64,000 nucleotides of DNA from Martinezella lusitana (GTDB lineage: Bacteria > Pseudomonadota > Alphaproteobacteria > Rhizobiales > Rhizobiaceae). The stretch is taken from positions 159,762-223,761 of the forward strand of contig NZ_WUEY01000010.1 of the NCBI RefSeq assembly GCF_010668395.1. Direction: 5' to 3'. This document shows positions 8,322 to 16,808 of the stretch, in pieces; the first letter of the stretch is position 1; the number at the start of each line of letters is the position of its first letter. Both the position numbers and the translations under genes were made by a program. The notes below the pieces were generated by a model, which had not been told where the DNA came from, made no database searches, and saw only the letters and a program-made list of their open reading frames with translations.

Positions 8322-10760
8322 ATGGGGCGTGGATTGGCTTTTCTGTTTCGGGGCAGGAATGGCGGCAGTGCAAGCTTGGCTGCGTTGATGGTGTCGACCA
8401 TGTCGGTCGGCCTGGGTGTCATGCAAGTGGGTCCGGCGCTTGCGCAAACGACAGCCGCGATCAATTTCTCGGTGCCGGCGGGGTCGCTCGATCAGGCGCT
8501 TGCCGCCTTCGGCAGGCAGTCCGGCCTTCAGGTCACCTACACGCCGTCGATCACTGCAGGCAAGAAGTCGCCTGGCGCATCCGGACACCTCTCCCCGGAT
8601 CAGGCGCTTGCCCGAATCCTCAAGGCGTCCGGCCTGTCCTTTTCATTCACCAATTCCACGACCGTCGCGATCTCGGCGGCAGCGGCAAGTGGCACCGTCA
8701 ATAGCGCCGGTGCGACTGCCTTGGCGCCCATTGAAATCCGGAGCGGGAAGGAAAGCGCGTGGGGGCCGGTGAACGGACTGGTCGCGACGCAGAGCGCTTC
8801 GGGCACGAAGACCGATACGCCGCTTGCCGAAACGCCGCAGTCGATATCGGTCGTTTCCCGCAAGCAACTTCAGGACCAGGCTGTGCGCAATGTCGGAGAG
8901 GCGTTGCGCTATTCGCCGGGCGTGCTTGCGGAAGAATATGGCGGCACGGATTCGCGTATCGATCGCTACATGATACGCGGTTTTGCCAGCACCAATCCTT
9001 ATCTGGACGGCCTGACCACCAACACCTACTACACGCTGCTGTCGCCGAAGATAGAGCCCTACGGGCTTGAGCGGGTCGAGGTGTTGAGCGGGCCGGCGTC
9101 ATCGCTCTATGGCGCCAATAGCCCGGGTGGCCTTGTCGCCGCAGTCAGCAAGCGGCCGACCGATACGCCGCTGCATGAATTTCAATGGCAGGTCGGCTCG
9201 CCGAAAGGCGCATCGGGAGCCTTCGACTTCAGCGGGCCGGTCAGCGATGACGGAACTCTTCTGTATCGCCTGACGGGGATTGCCCGGGCGGCCGATACCC
9301 AGGTCGACCACGTCGACACCAAGAACTACTACATCGCGCCCGCCTTCACCTGGAAGCCGGATGAGGATACGACCTTTACCTTCCTCTCCAAGTTCCAGCG
9401 ATCGAACGATGGCGGGTTGGTGCAGAATCTGCCGGCATTGGGTACGCTTTATGGCGCGCCGTTCGGCAAAATTCCAACCAGCCTGTTCATCGGGGAGCCC
9501 GATTTCAACGATATTACCCGCTCCAGCAGGTCGGTGGGCTATTCGTTCGAGCATCGCTTCAACGATGTTTGGACGGTGCGCCAGAATTTTCGCTATTCCT
9601 ATACGGATACGGACATCCAGGAGATCGGGACGTCGGGGTTCATTCCCGGAACCACGCAACTCAACCGCTGGACCTTGGGCGCAAACGCCAATCTTCACGA
9701 CCTCGCGGTGGATACGCAGGCGCAGGCCAAGTTCGATACCGGGCCGCTCGATCATACGCTTCTGTTCGGTGTCGATTACATGCGCTCGCACAGCCGTTGG
9801 TCTGAGAGCGACGGATCGGCGTCGCCCCTCGATGTGCTTGCTCCGGTCTACGGCCAGCCGTTCACCGTGCCGGCGGTCGATTTCGCGACCGACGACCATG
9901 TCCGGCAGACGGGGGCCTACGCGCAGGATCAGGTTGCCTTCGGCAATTGGCGCGTTTCCGGTGGGCTGCGTTACGACTGGGCAAAGACCAGCGACATGGA
10001 CCTGGTTTCGGCCGGCAATCCAACCGTCGAGAATGACGACAAGAAGCTGACCGGGCGCGTCGGCCTCCTCTATCTCTTCGACAACGGCATTGCTCCCTAC
10101 TTCAGCTATTCGACCTCGTTTCAGCCGACGCCCGGCCTGAATTCGACGACCGGCGACGCGTTGAAGCCGACGACCGGCAAGCAATACGAGATCGGCGTGA
10201 AGTATCAGCCGTCCGGCTACAACAGCTACATGACGGTTGCCGCCTATAATCTCGAGCAGACCGATGTGACGACCACCAATCCCGGCCCGCCGGTCACCTA
10301 CGAGCAGACCGGCGCCATCCGCATGCGTGGTTTCGAAGTGGCAGGGGTCGCCGATCTCGACAACGGCCTGAAGCTGATCGGGAACTACACCTACAACAAC
10401 GGAGAGATCACCAAGGACGACGATTCCTCCCTGCGTGGGAACCGGCCGAAGGACGTGCCGCAGAGCATGGCCAGCCTCTGGCTGGACAAGACCATCGAAA
10501 GCGGCGCAGCCGAGGGGCTCGGGTTCGGCGCAGGCGCGCGCTATGTGGGCAGCCGTTACGGCGATAACGCCAATATGCTGAAGATCCCGGATTATTTCCT
10601 CATCGATGCTTCCGTCCACTACGATTACAAGGATTGGCGTTTCGCGCTCAACGGCACCAATCTGTTCGACAAGAAATATGTCGGCACCTGCGATGACGAT
10701 ACGTTCTGCTACTATGGAGAGCGCAGAGCGGTACTGGGCACGATTTCGGTAAAATGGTGA
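8322..10760 (+). CDS. TonB-dependent siderophore receptor with STN signalling domain
   Basis: Outer-membrane ferric-siderophore receptor of 812 residues. ATG 8322 is chosen over TTG 8271 because GGAG lies 7-8 bases upstream and it gives a proper signal peptide (about 1-41, ending GPALA). An STN domain follows (about 45-97, 'VPAGSLDQALAAFGRQSGL'), which touches FecR when ligand binds. The plug (about 160-290) has 'ETPQSISVVSRKQLQDQ' and 'LERVEVLSGPASSLYGANSPGG'. The barrel ends 'VLGTISVKW' with an aromatic residue; two close cysteine codons in 'TCDDDTFCYYGE' are typical of FhuA/FpvA relatives. Its stop overlaps the next binding-protein gene by 7 bp. The gene is the signalling partner of the ECF/FecR pair just upstream. 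Confidence 0.95.
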   Translation: MGRGLAFLFRGRNGGSASLAALMVSTMSVGLGVMQVGPALAQTTAAINFSVPAGSLDQALAAFGRQSGLQVTYTPSITAGKKSPGASGHLSPDQALARILKASGLSFSFTNSTTVAISAAAASGTVNSAGATALAPIEIRSGKESAWGPVNGLVATQSASGTKTDTPLAETPQSISVVSRKQLQDQAVRNVGEALRYSPGVLAEEYGGTDSRIDRYMIRGFASTNPYLDGLTTNTYYTLLSPKIEPYGLERVEVLSGPASSLYGANSPGGLVAAVSKRPTDTPLHEFQWQVGSPKGASGAFDFSGPVSDDGTLLYRLTGIARAADTQVDHVDTKNYYIAPAFTWKPDEDTTFTFLSKFQRSNDGGLVQNLPALGTLYGAPFGKIPTSLFIGEPDFNDITRSSRSVGYSFEHRFNDVWTVRQNFRYSYTDTDIQEIGTSGFIPGTTQLNRWTLGANANLHDLAVDTQAQAKFDTGPLDHTLLFGVDYMRSHSRWSESDGSASPLDVLAPVYGQPFTVPAVDFATDDHVRQTGAYAQDQVAFGNWRVSGGLRYDWAKTSDMDLVSAGNPTVENDDKKLTGRVGLLYLFDNGIAPYFSYSTSFQPTPGLNSTTGDALKPTTGKQYEIGVKYQPSGYNSYMTVAAYNLEQTDVTTTNPGPPVTYEQTGAIRMRGFEVAGVADLDNGLKLIGNYTYNNGEITKDDDSSLRGNRPKDVPQSMASLWLDKTIESGAAEGLGFGAGARYVGSRYGDNANMLKIPDYFLIDASVHYDYKDWRFALNGTNLFDKKYVGTCDDDTFCYYGERRAVLGTISVKW

Positions 10761-11695
10761 TCCGGGACAGGTCCTCCCTCGGGAGTGCTCGACAGGCAGA
10801 TGGTGGGCCGGGAAACCCGCTGACGCGCCGGCGATTTATCGCCGGCGCAGCCGCATCTCTTGCCGGGTATCCCCTCGCATCGAAGGCGGCGGCGGCAGAG
10901 CGCAAAATCGTCTCTCTGAACTGGGCGATCAGCGAGACGCTCTATGCCCTCGGCATCAAGCCGATCGCCGCCGCCGAGACGGCGTCCTATGACCTGGTGG
11001 TGGGGCAGCCGAGGACACCGGCCGCGACCGTCGACGTCGGGCTGCAAGGTGCGCCGAATTTCGAATATATCGCCCAACTGTCTCCCGACATCATCCTCAT
11101 CCAGACCTGGCAGGAATCGTTGCGGGCGCCGCTCGAGCGATGCGCGCCCGTCGAAACCATTGGCATCCATACCGGGGAGGGGGATGTCTATCGGCATGCC
11201 TGCGACGCGGTCCGCAAGATCGGAGCCTTGACCGGACGGGCAGCCGAATCGGAAGCATTTCTTGCAGGCGTCGAAGCCAGGTTCGCGTCGTTGCGAAAGA
11301 ATGTTCAGGCCCGGTCGGTGGCTCCGCTCTATCTCGTGCAAATGATAGACGACAACAACCTGACGGTTTTCTCGCGGGGAAGCCTGTTCGATGCCGCTCT
11401 TTCCAAGCTCGGTCTCATCAATGCATGGCAGGGCGAACCCACTTTGCTGTGGGGTGGGTCCGTCGTCGGCATCGAGCAGCTCGCGGCAGATCCCAAAGCC
11501 GGAATAATGCTCATCGATTCCCCCGGGCTCGCGCCGGAGGAAGCCCTGACGAAGAGCCCCTTATGGGCGACATTGCCGGCGGTTCGATCGGGTCGCTTTA
11601 CCAGGATCCCGTCATTCTGGGGGTTTGGAGCGCTGCCGACATCAGTCCGTTTCGCAGAGACGGTCGCGTCCAGCCTCGAAAGCCTCTTCGGGTGA
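10754..11695 (+). CDS. Tat-exported iron-siderophore ABC substrate-binding protein
   Basis: Second FecB/FhuD-like binding protein of the window, 313 residues. A twin-arginine motif (RRRFIAG at about 25-31) with a hydrophobic stretch ends in an Ala-rich cleavage region. Family patterns are 'VDVGLQGAPNFEYIAQLSPDIIL' and 'SPLWATLPAVRSGRFTRIP'. The start lies inside the last codons of the receptor, and the permease begins four bases after the stop. It is the counterpart of the 1540-2475 gene but clearly diverged in sequence, so the two modules probably handle different ferric chelates or arose by an old duplication. Confidence 0.92.
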   Translation: MVIRDRSSLGSARQADGGPGNPLTRRRFIAGAAASLAGYPLASKAAAAERKIVSLNWAISETLYALGIKPIAAAETASYDLVVGQPRTPAATVDVGLQGAPNFEYIAQLSPDIILIQTWQESLRAPLERCAPVETIGIHTGEGDVYRHACDAVRKIGALTGRAAESEAFLAGVEARFASLRKNVQARSVAPLYLVQMIDDNNLTVFSRGSLFDAALSKLGLINAWQGEPTLLWGGSVVGIEQLAADPKAGIMLIDSPGLAPEEALTKSPLWATLPAVRSGRFTRIPSFWGFGALPTSVRFAETVASSLESLFG

Positions 11696-11699
11696 TTGC

Positions 11700-13685
11700 A
11701 TGAGACCGCAGACTCCATCCTCCGGCACCAATGCACTTGTCATCGGCGGTCTGGTGCTTGCGCTGGCCCTCGTGCTGACAGGGTTCAATCTCAAAACCGC
11801 GTTTCCGCGGCTTGAATGGCACGATCTGGCGCAGCGAGCCCGCGAGGGGGATCTGCTCGCAGCCATCGCATTCTATAGCGCATTGCCGCGTATCGCCGTC
11901 GCCATGCTTTGCGGTGCCGGGCTTGCCCTGTGCGGAACCATGTATCAGCAGGTGCTTGGCAATCCGCTGGCGGAGCCCTCGACGCTTGGGGTCTCTTCGG
12001 GTGCCTATCTTGCGGTATCGACCTTGTCCTGGCTGCTGCCAGGCCTGGGTATGCCGGAGAGAATCCTGATCGCCATGGCAGGAGCGGGGCTCGCCATGGC
12101 GCTGGTGCTGATCCTGGCCTGGGGTCACGGATTGTCGGTTCTTGCGTTGTCCTTGAGCGGATTGACCCTGAATCTCGTCTTCGGCTCGCTTGCGTCGATC
12201 ATCATCACGTTCCATCGCGACGGCATGGTTTCATTGTCGTTTTGGGGATCGGGCGCTCTTCGGCAGAATGACTGGAGGGCGGCCGAAACCCTGGTATTCA
12301 CCCTGTTTCCCGCCATTGCGGCTCTTGTTCCCGTCACGCGGTCGCTCTCGCTGTTCAGTGTCGGCGATGAGACAATGTCGGGATTGGGCGTTTCGGTCCG
12401 AACCTTTCGCCTGATGACGCTGGCGCTGGCCACATGGATCGCGGCCGTCATCGTCGCCTGTGTGGGAATAGTAAGCTTCGTCGGGTTGACCGCTCCCTGG
12501 CTTGCTCATCTGTTTGGCGCCAGGCGAATGACGGAGCGGCTATTGGTGTCCGCCATGGTCGGCACCGCGCTGCTACTGGCAACCGATCAGCTGCTAGTTG
12601 CATTCGGACCGATGGCGCAGTCGATTCCCGCCGGCTCGTTGACGGCCTTGGTCGGTGCGCCGGTGCTCCTTTGGATATTGCGCAAGCCAAGGGCGGCACA
12701 ACCGGCTGCCGCTGCGAGCGCTTCCATTTTTTCCGTCCCGCGCCCGTCGATCATCCCGGTGGTGCTTCCTCTTGCGATGTTTGGCATGGCGGCGGCCATG
12801 ATGATCGGGCGGGACGCCCACGGCTGGCATATTCTCGACTATGATACGCTTGCAAAGGTTCTTCCCTGGCGCTGGCCGCGCGTGCTGGGCTCGGCTGCCG
12901 CCGGAGCAGCATTGGGGATTGCCGGTTCCGGCTTGCAGCGACTGACCGGCAATCCGATGGCAAGCCCCGAGGTTCTCGGCGTTTCAAGCGGCGCGGTTCT
13001 CGGCGCTCTGCTTGCCATGTTCGTTGCCTCGCCGGATCTACCTGTCACCCAGGACATCGGAGCCGTCGTCGGCTCAGCGGTCGTGGTTGCGCTTCTGGCG
13101 CTGCTCGCGCGCCAGGGAAGGTTTGCGGCGGGGCATGTTCTGATGGTCGGAATCGGGCTCGGCACGGTGCTCAGCGCAATTTCCAGCGCATTCGCACTTC
13201 TGCCCGATCCGCGCTTTCAGATCCTCCAGCTCTGGATTGTCGGATCGACGGACGGCATCTCGCCATTCTCCGCTGTCCTTGCGGCTATCGTCGCAACGGC
13301 TGGCTTCGCCGCCGCCTGCCTGCTGCGACGCTGGCAGGCCATGCTGCAGCTCGGCGCGCCGTTCGCCGCCGCCGCGGGCGTGACCGTCGGCCGGGCGCAA
13401 ATAGGGATGCTGATGCTTGTATCGGTCCTTTGCGCAATTGCCACATTGATTGTCGGCCCGCTTAGCTTCATCGGCCTCATGGCGCCCCATCTCGCAGAAA
13501 TACTCGGGGGCCGGCGTGTCGTTCCTCACCTGGTTCTGACGACAGCCTTGGGGGCGCTTGTCATGGTTCTGGCGGATTGGCTGGGCCGGAATCTCCTGTT
13601 TCCCTACGAGGTTCCCGCCGGTCTTCTTGCCACGTTCGTCGGTGGTCCATACTATTTCTGGCTCTTGCATAAGCGTGCTGTGTAG
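11700..13685 (+). CDS. fhuB: Fused FhuB-type iron-siderophore ABC permease
   Basis: A second fused FecCD-FecCD permease, 661 residues, the same length as the one at 2472-4457. Docking regions are IVSFVGLTAPWLAHLFG in the N-half and PLSFIGLMAPHLAEILG in the C-half; the loops 'LGNPLAEPSTLGVSSGAYLA' and 'TGNPMASPEVLGVSSGAVLG' repeat between halves. ATG 11700 is taken because it follows the binding-protein stop by four bases; a longer in-frame extension to 11625 would overlap that gene by 71 bp. No ATPase gene follows; the next gene is an unrelated MarR regulator on the other strand. Confidence 0.93.
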   Translation: MRPQTPSSGTNALVIGGLVLALALVLTGFNLKTAFPRLEWHDLAQRAREGDLLAAIAFYSALPRIAVAMLCGAGLALCGTMYQQVLGNPLAEPSTLGVSSGAYLAVSTLSWLLPGLGMPERILIAMAGAGLAMALVLILAWGHGLSVLALSLSGLTLNLVFGSLASIIITFHRDGMVSLSFWGSGALRQNDWRAAETLVFTLFPAIAALVPVTRSLSLFSVGDETMSGLGVSVRTFRLMTLALATWIAAVIVACVGIVSFVGLTAPWLAHLFGARRMTERLLVSAMVGTALLLATDQLLVAFGPMAQSIPAGSLTALVGAPVLLWILRKPRAAQPAAAASASIFSVPRPSIIPVVLPLAMFGMAAAMMIGRDAHGWHILDYDTLAKVLPWRWPRVLGSAAAGAALGIAGSGLQRLTGNPMASPEVLGVSSGAVLGALLAMFVASPDLPVTQDIGAVVGSAVVVALLALLARQGRFAAGHVLMVGIGLGTVLSAISSAFALLPDPRFQILQLWIVGSTDGISPFSAVLAAIVATAGFAAACLLRRWQAMLQLGAPFAAAAGVTVGRAQIGMLMLVSVLCAIATLIVGPLSFIGLMAPHLAEILGGRRVVPHLVLTTALGALVMVLADWLGRNLLFPYEVPAGLLATFVGGPYYFWLLHKRAV

Positions 13686-13903
13686 GAGCGTAGGCGGCGG
13701 CCGACGAAAGCTTGGGGGCAACCATCATGGCCCGATACGAAGCTCGAAGAGCCGGTTGCCAAGGTCTCCGGCATTTGGCCGCGAAGCTTAGGGCGATCTT
13801 GCCGGCTGGCTAAAACCGCCCAACGCACCCGGCGCCGCTTCATCCCCGGCCTCATTCGGCAAATGCCCGGGCTTCACATCTGGATGATGACGGAACTGGT
13901 CGC

Positions 13904-14380
13904 TCAGTCGTCAGGTCTCGCATTTTCATCCAAGTGTTCGACGCGCGGCTTCCATTCCGCCAGCTTTGCCAGGCATCTGTCGAGTATTTGAAGTTCTTGC
14001 TCGGTGAGCACCTTCAACATGTCCTCGTTCATCGTATCTCCGATGATGTCAGCTTGCTCTGCGAGTTTATCCCCTGCCGGGGTCGCCTGAAGAAGGAATT
14101 GCCGGGCATCCTCCTTCGATAGAATCCGTTCGATCAAACCGCGCTTTGCCAAGTTGGTGATGAGGCGCGAGACGAGTGTCCTGTCCAGATTGGATTCCTG
14201 AACGACCCAATTGACCGGCTGGCCCGGCGTTTCCACGACAATGGTCAGGATGCGCAGGTGCTGTATGTCAAGGCCGAATTCTCGACGATAAACCTTGTCG
14301 GCAGCCTCCTTGGCAGTGCGAGCCACCTTCTCCAAGCGAATGTTCATGTAGCTCCGAAACGAACGCTTCAACTGCACCAT
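13904..14380 (-). CDS. MarR-family transcriptional regulator
   Basis: Winged-helix dimeric regulator of 158 residues. The core (about 40-110) has 'LDIQHLRILTIVVETPGQPV' then the recognition region 'NLDRTLVSRLITNLAKRGLIERI' and the wing 'SKEDARQFLLQATPAGDKL'. ATG 14380 is preferred to an upstream start because GAGGA stands well placed before it and the family normally begins here. It diverges from the amidohydrolase/ABC operon, and the 91-bp gap contains a long perfect inverted repeat, so it probably represses that operon and itself. The inducing ligand is likely the imported compound or its product. Confidence 0.92.
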   Translation of the reverse strand: MVQLKRSFRSYMNIRLEKVARTAKEAADKVYRREFGLDIQHLRILTIVVETPGQPVNWVVQESNLDRTLVSRLITNLAKRGLIERILSKEDARQFLLQATPAGDKLAEQADIIGDTMNEDMLKVLTEQELQILDRCLAKLAEWKPRVEHLDENARPDD

Positions 14381-14410
14381 TGCCAAATCCTCAAATATGT
14401 TATATCTCAC

Positions 14411-14452
14411 AATATGTGCAAAAATAACATAATTATCGAAATCACATATTGC
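14411..14452. promoter_or_regulatory. Candidate MarR operator (9-bp perfect inverted repeat)
   Basis: CAATATGTG (14411-14419) and CACATATTG (14444-14452) are perfect inverted repeats separated by 24 AT-rich bases. The repeat lies between the divergent MarR gene and the amidohydrolase start, where both promoters must be, and the right arm ends 19 bp before ATG 14472. A related half-site (ATATGTTATAT) lies just left of it. Confidence 0.6.
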
Positions 14453-14471
14453 TCCGTAGGGATACGCTAAC

Positions 14472-15707
14472 ATGAAGGTTGCTGGCAATACGGGGGTTCA
14501 GTCCTTGAAAGACCGGGCAAATCGAGCCGTCGACTCGTTGGCGCCAACGCTCGTATCGCTGTCGCTACGGATCCACGCCAATCCCGAACTCGCTTTCAAG
14601 GAATTCGAGGCGTCCGCGGCTCTGTGCGATACGCTCGAAGACCTTGGCTACGCACCCCAGAGGGCCGCATATGGTCTCGAAACCGCCTTTGCCACGGAAT
14701 TCGGCAGTGCCGGACCCTATGTCGCTCTACTTTCCGAATTCGACGCCCTTCCGCAGGTGGGACACGCTTGCGGACACAACATCATCGCTGTGACGGGGCT
14801 CGGCGCATCGCTGGCGCTCGCTTCTCTCGGCGGTGATCTTCCAGGCCGCGTCCGCTATTTGGGAACGCCCGCGGAAGAGGATGGTGGCGGAAAGGAGCTC
14901 ATGGCCCGTCGTGGCGCTTTCGACGGTGTCGATTGCGCAATGATGGTCCACCCTTCTACGGAGGATGTCGCTGCCTACCCGTTGCTTGCGGTCAATGACG
15001 TGACCGTCCGATATCACGGCCGCGCAGCCCATGCCGCCTCATGCCCGGAGGTGGGTCTGAATGCGCTGGACGCGCTGGTATCAGCCTATCAGGCCATATC
15101 CGCCCTGCGCCAGCATGTGCCGGCGGGTCAAAGGATTCATGGAATCATCTCGAATGGAGGCGCGGCTTGCAACGTGGTGCCGGACCTCGCCGAAGGGCAT
15201 TTCGCCGTCAGGGCTCCGACGCTTGAGGCGTTGCGCTCGTTGCAGGCCCGGGTCAATGCCTGCCTTGAGGCCGGGGCTCTGGCGACCGGGACCAGGGCGG
15301 AAATATGCTGGAATGACGTTGCCTACGCGGATATGCGCACCAACTGGCCGCTGGCGAAAGTCTATCAGCACAATGCCGAGGGCATCGGGCGGACCTTCGA
15401 GCGGTTCGAAGATATTCCGATTGCGCGCGCTGCAAGCTCGGACATGGGTAATGTAAGCCATCGCGTACCATCTATCCATCCGATGATTGCGATGGCTCCG
15501 AAGGGAACGGCCCATCATCATCGTGATTTCGCGGTTTGGTCGGCTTCCGACGAAGCTATGCGGGCGGCGATCGACGGCGCCAAGGCTCTGGCGATGACGG
15601 CAATCGATTTCATGACTGACGCGGACCTGCGGCAACGAGTCGGTGAAGCTTTTCTCGGCGCTCAAGCCAATCAATCCAGCGGTGTGCTCAGGCCGGCAGC
15701 GAAGTAG
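14472..15707 (+). CDS. M20-family metal-dependent amidohydrolase (AbgB/IAA-conjugate hydrolase type)
   Basis: Cytoplasmic di-metal enzyme of 411 residues that would cleave an amide bond in an N-acyl or N-aminoacyl substrate. Metal-ligand patterns of subfamily M20D are intact: EFDALP (89-94), HACGH (98-102), the Glu pair in GTPAEED (131-137), VHP (His160) and a late 'TAHHHRDFAVWS'. The dimerisation/lid domain contains 'YHGRAAHAASCPEVGLNALD'. It is the first gene of an operon with a sugar-type ABC importer and an AstE/AspA-like deacylase, suggesting that the importer brings in the amide substrate. The substrate cannot be read from sequence; p-aminobenzoyl-glutamate, auxin conjugates or acylated amino acids are family examples. 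Confidence 0.92.
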   Translation: MKVAGNTGVQSLKDRANRAVDSLAPTLVSLSLRIHANPELAFKEFEASAALCDTLEDLGYAPQRAAYGLETAFATEFGSAGPYVALLSEFDALPQVGHACGHNIIAVTGLGASLALASLGGDLPGRVRYLGTPAEEDGGGKELMARRGAFDGVDCAMMVHPSTEDVAAYPLLAVNDVTVRYHGRAAHAASCPEVGLNALDALVSAYQAISALRQHVPAGQRIHGIISNGGAACNVVPDLAEGHFAVRAPTLEALRSLQARVNACLEAGALATGTRAEICWNDVAYADMRTNWPLAKVYQHNAEGIGRTFERFEDIPIARAASSDMGNVSHRVPSIHPMIAMAPKGTAHHHRDFAVWSASDEAMRAAIDGAKALAMTAIDFMTDADLRQRVGEAFLGAQANQSSGVLRPAAK

Positions 15708-15740
15708 AGAGCGTTTCGTCTGAAAGGGAGGAAGATTGTG

Positions 15741-16763
15741 ATGACTATCCAGGGTGAGGTGGCCTTGAACTTGAAGAACGGGGAAAGCAAACAGCCAAGA
15801 AACCACTCGGCGTCGCGCCTGGATCCCGGCGAAGTCGCGAGCCGTTATGGACTCCTGATCGCCTGGCTTGCGCTGGTGTTGATCTTTTCGATTGCAAGCC
15901 CGGAGATATTTCTGAGCAAGGCGAACTTTGCCAACATATTCGGGTCGCAGGCCATACTGGTCGTGATGACGATGGGCATGATCGTTCCCCTCATCGTCGG
16001 TGAATTCGATCTCTCCATGACCGGCCTGATGTCCTGTTGCCTCATGATTATCGGGGTGCTGAACGTTCAATATGGCTGGCCGATCGGATGGGTCATACCT
16101 CTCGTCGTCCTGCTTGGGTTGGCGGTTGGATTGATCAATGCCTTCATCGCCGTTCGAATTGGCGTCGACTCGCTTGTTGTGACGCTGGGCATGGGAACCT
16201 TGCTGACGGGGGCTTCCTACGGCATTAGCGGGCTCAGCATCATCGGAATATCTCCGGTGCTGACCGAACTTGCCAGAACCAAGGTATTCGGCATCCAGAT
16301 GGCTTTCTACTACGGCCTCCTGCTGACCATCGTCTGGTGGTACATCCAGCGGTTCACCCCCTTGGGCCGAAATATGCTTTTCACGGGCGCGAGCCGAGAG
16401 GTGGCGCGCCTGTCGGGCATCGATGTCGATCGCCTGCGCGCGGGCTCTCTCGTCGTGTCCAGCCTCATCGGAGCCGTTGCTGCAATCATTCTTGCCGGTG
16501 TTTTGGGTTCGGCCGACCCCAATGCGGCAAACGGATACCTGCTTCCGCCGTTCGCTGCGGCTTTTCTGGGCGCGACGGCGATCACGCCCGGGCGGTTCAA
16601 TCCGTGGGGTGCCTTCATCGCGGTCTACTTCCTGATAACGGGGATCGTGGGCCTGCAAATACTCGGTCTTTCCGGCTGGATCGAACAGGTCTTCTACGGG
16701 GGAGCCTTGGTCGTAGCCGTTACCTTGTCGCGCCTGGCGGCCAATCGTCTCAGGAAGAACTGA
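15741..16763 (+). CDS. CUT2 (RbsC-type) ABC transporter permease
   Basis: Inner-membrane permease of 340 residues with about eight to ten hydrophobic segments. Family patterns include 'VGEFDLSMTGLMSCCLMI' in the first third and 'GRNMLFTGASREVARLSGIDVDRLR' for ATPase docking. ATG 15741 is chosen over GTG 15738 because GGGAGG is eight bases before it. It lies 33 bp after the amidohydrolase and before its binding protein and ATPase. CUT2 systems usually carry pentoses, autoinducer-2 or polyols, yet here both enzymes of the operon hydrolyse amide or ester bonds, so a non-sugar or an acylamino substrate is likely. Confidence 0.92.
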   Translation: MTIQGEVALNLKNGESKQPRNHSASRLDPGEVASRYGLLIAWLALVLIFSIASPEIFLSKANFANIFGSQAILVVMTMGMIVPLIVGEFDLSMTGLMSCCLMIIGVLNVQYGWPIGWVIPLVVLLGLAVGLINAFIAVRIGVDSLVVTLGMGTLLTGASYGISGLSIIGISPVLTELARTKVFGIQMAFYYGLLLTIVWWYIQRFTPLGRNMLFTGASREVARLSGIDVDRLRAGSLVVSSLIGAVAAIILAGVLGSADPNAANGYLLPPFAAAFLGATAITPGRFNPWGAFIAVYFLITGIVGLQILGLSGWIEQVFYGGALVVAVTLSRLAANRLRKN

Positions 16764-16808
16764 CGACGCCGAGGCGTTCCATCTATTCATGAAGCGGAGG
16801 AGAAAATC

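Noticed and set aside
9099..10619. 506-codon open frame antisense to the second TonB receptor
   Set aside because: It is the mirror of a real GC-rich gene with strong family motifs; the antisense product is His/Arg/Gly-rich without domain patterns.
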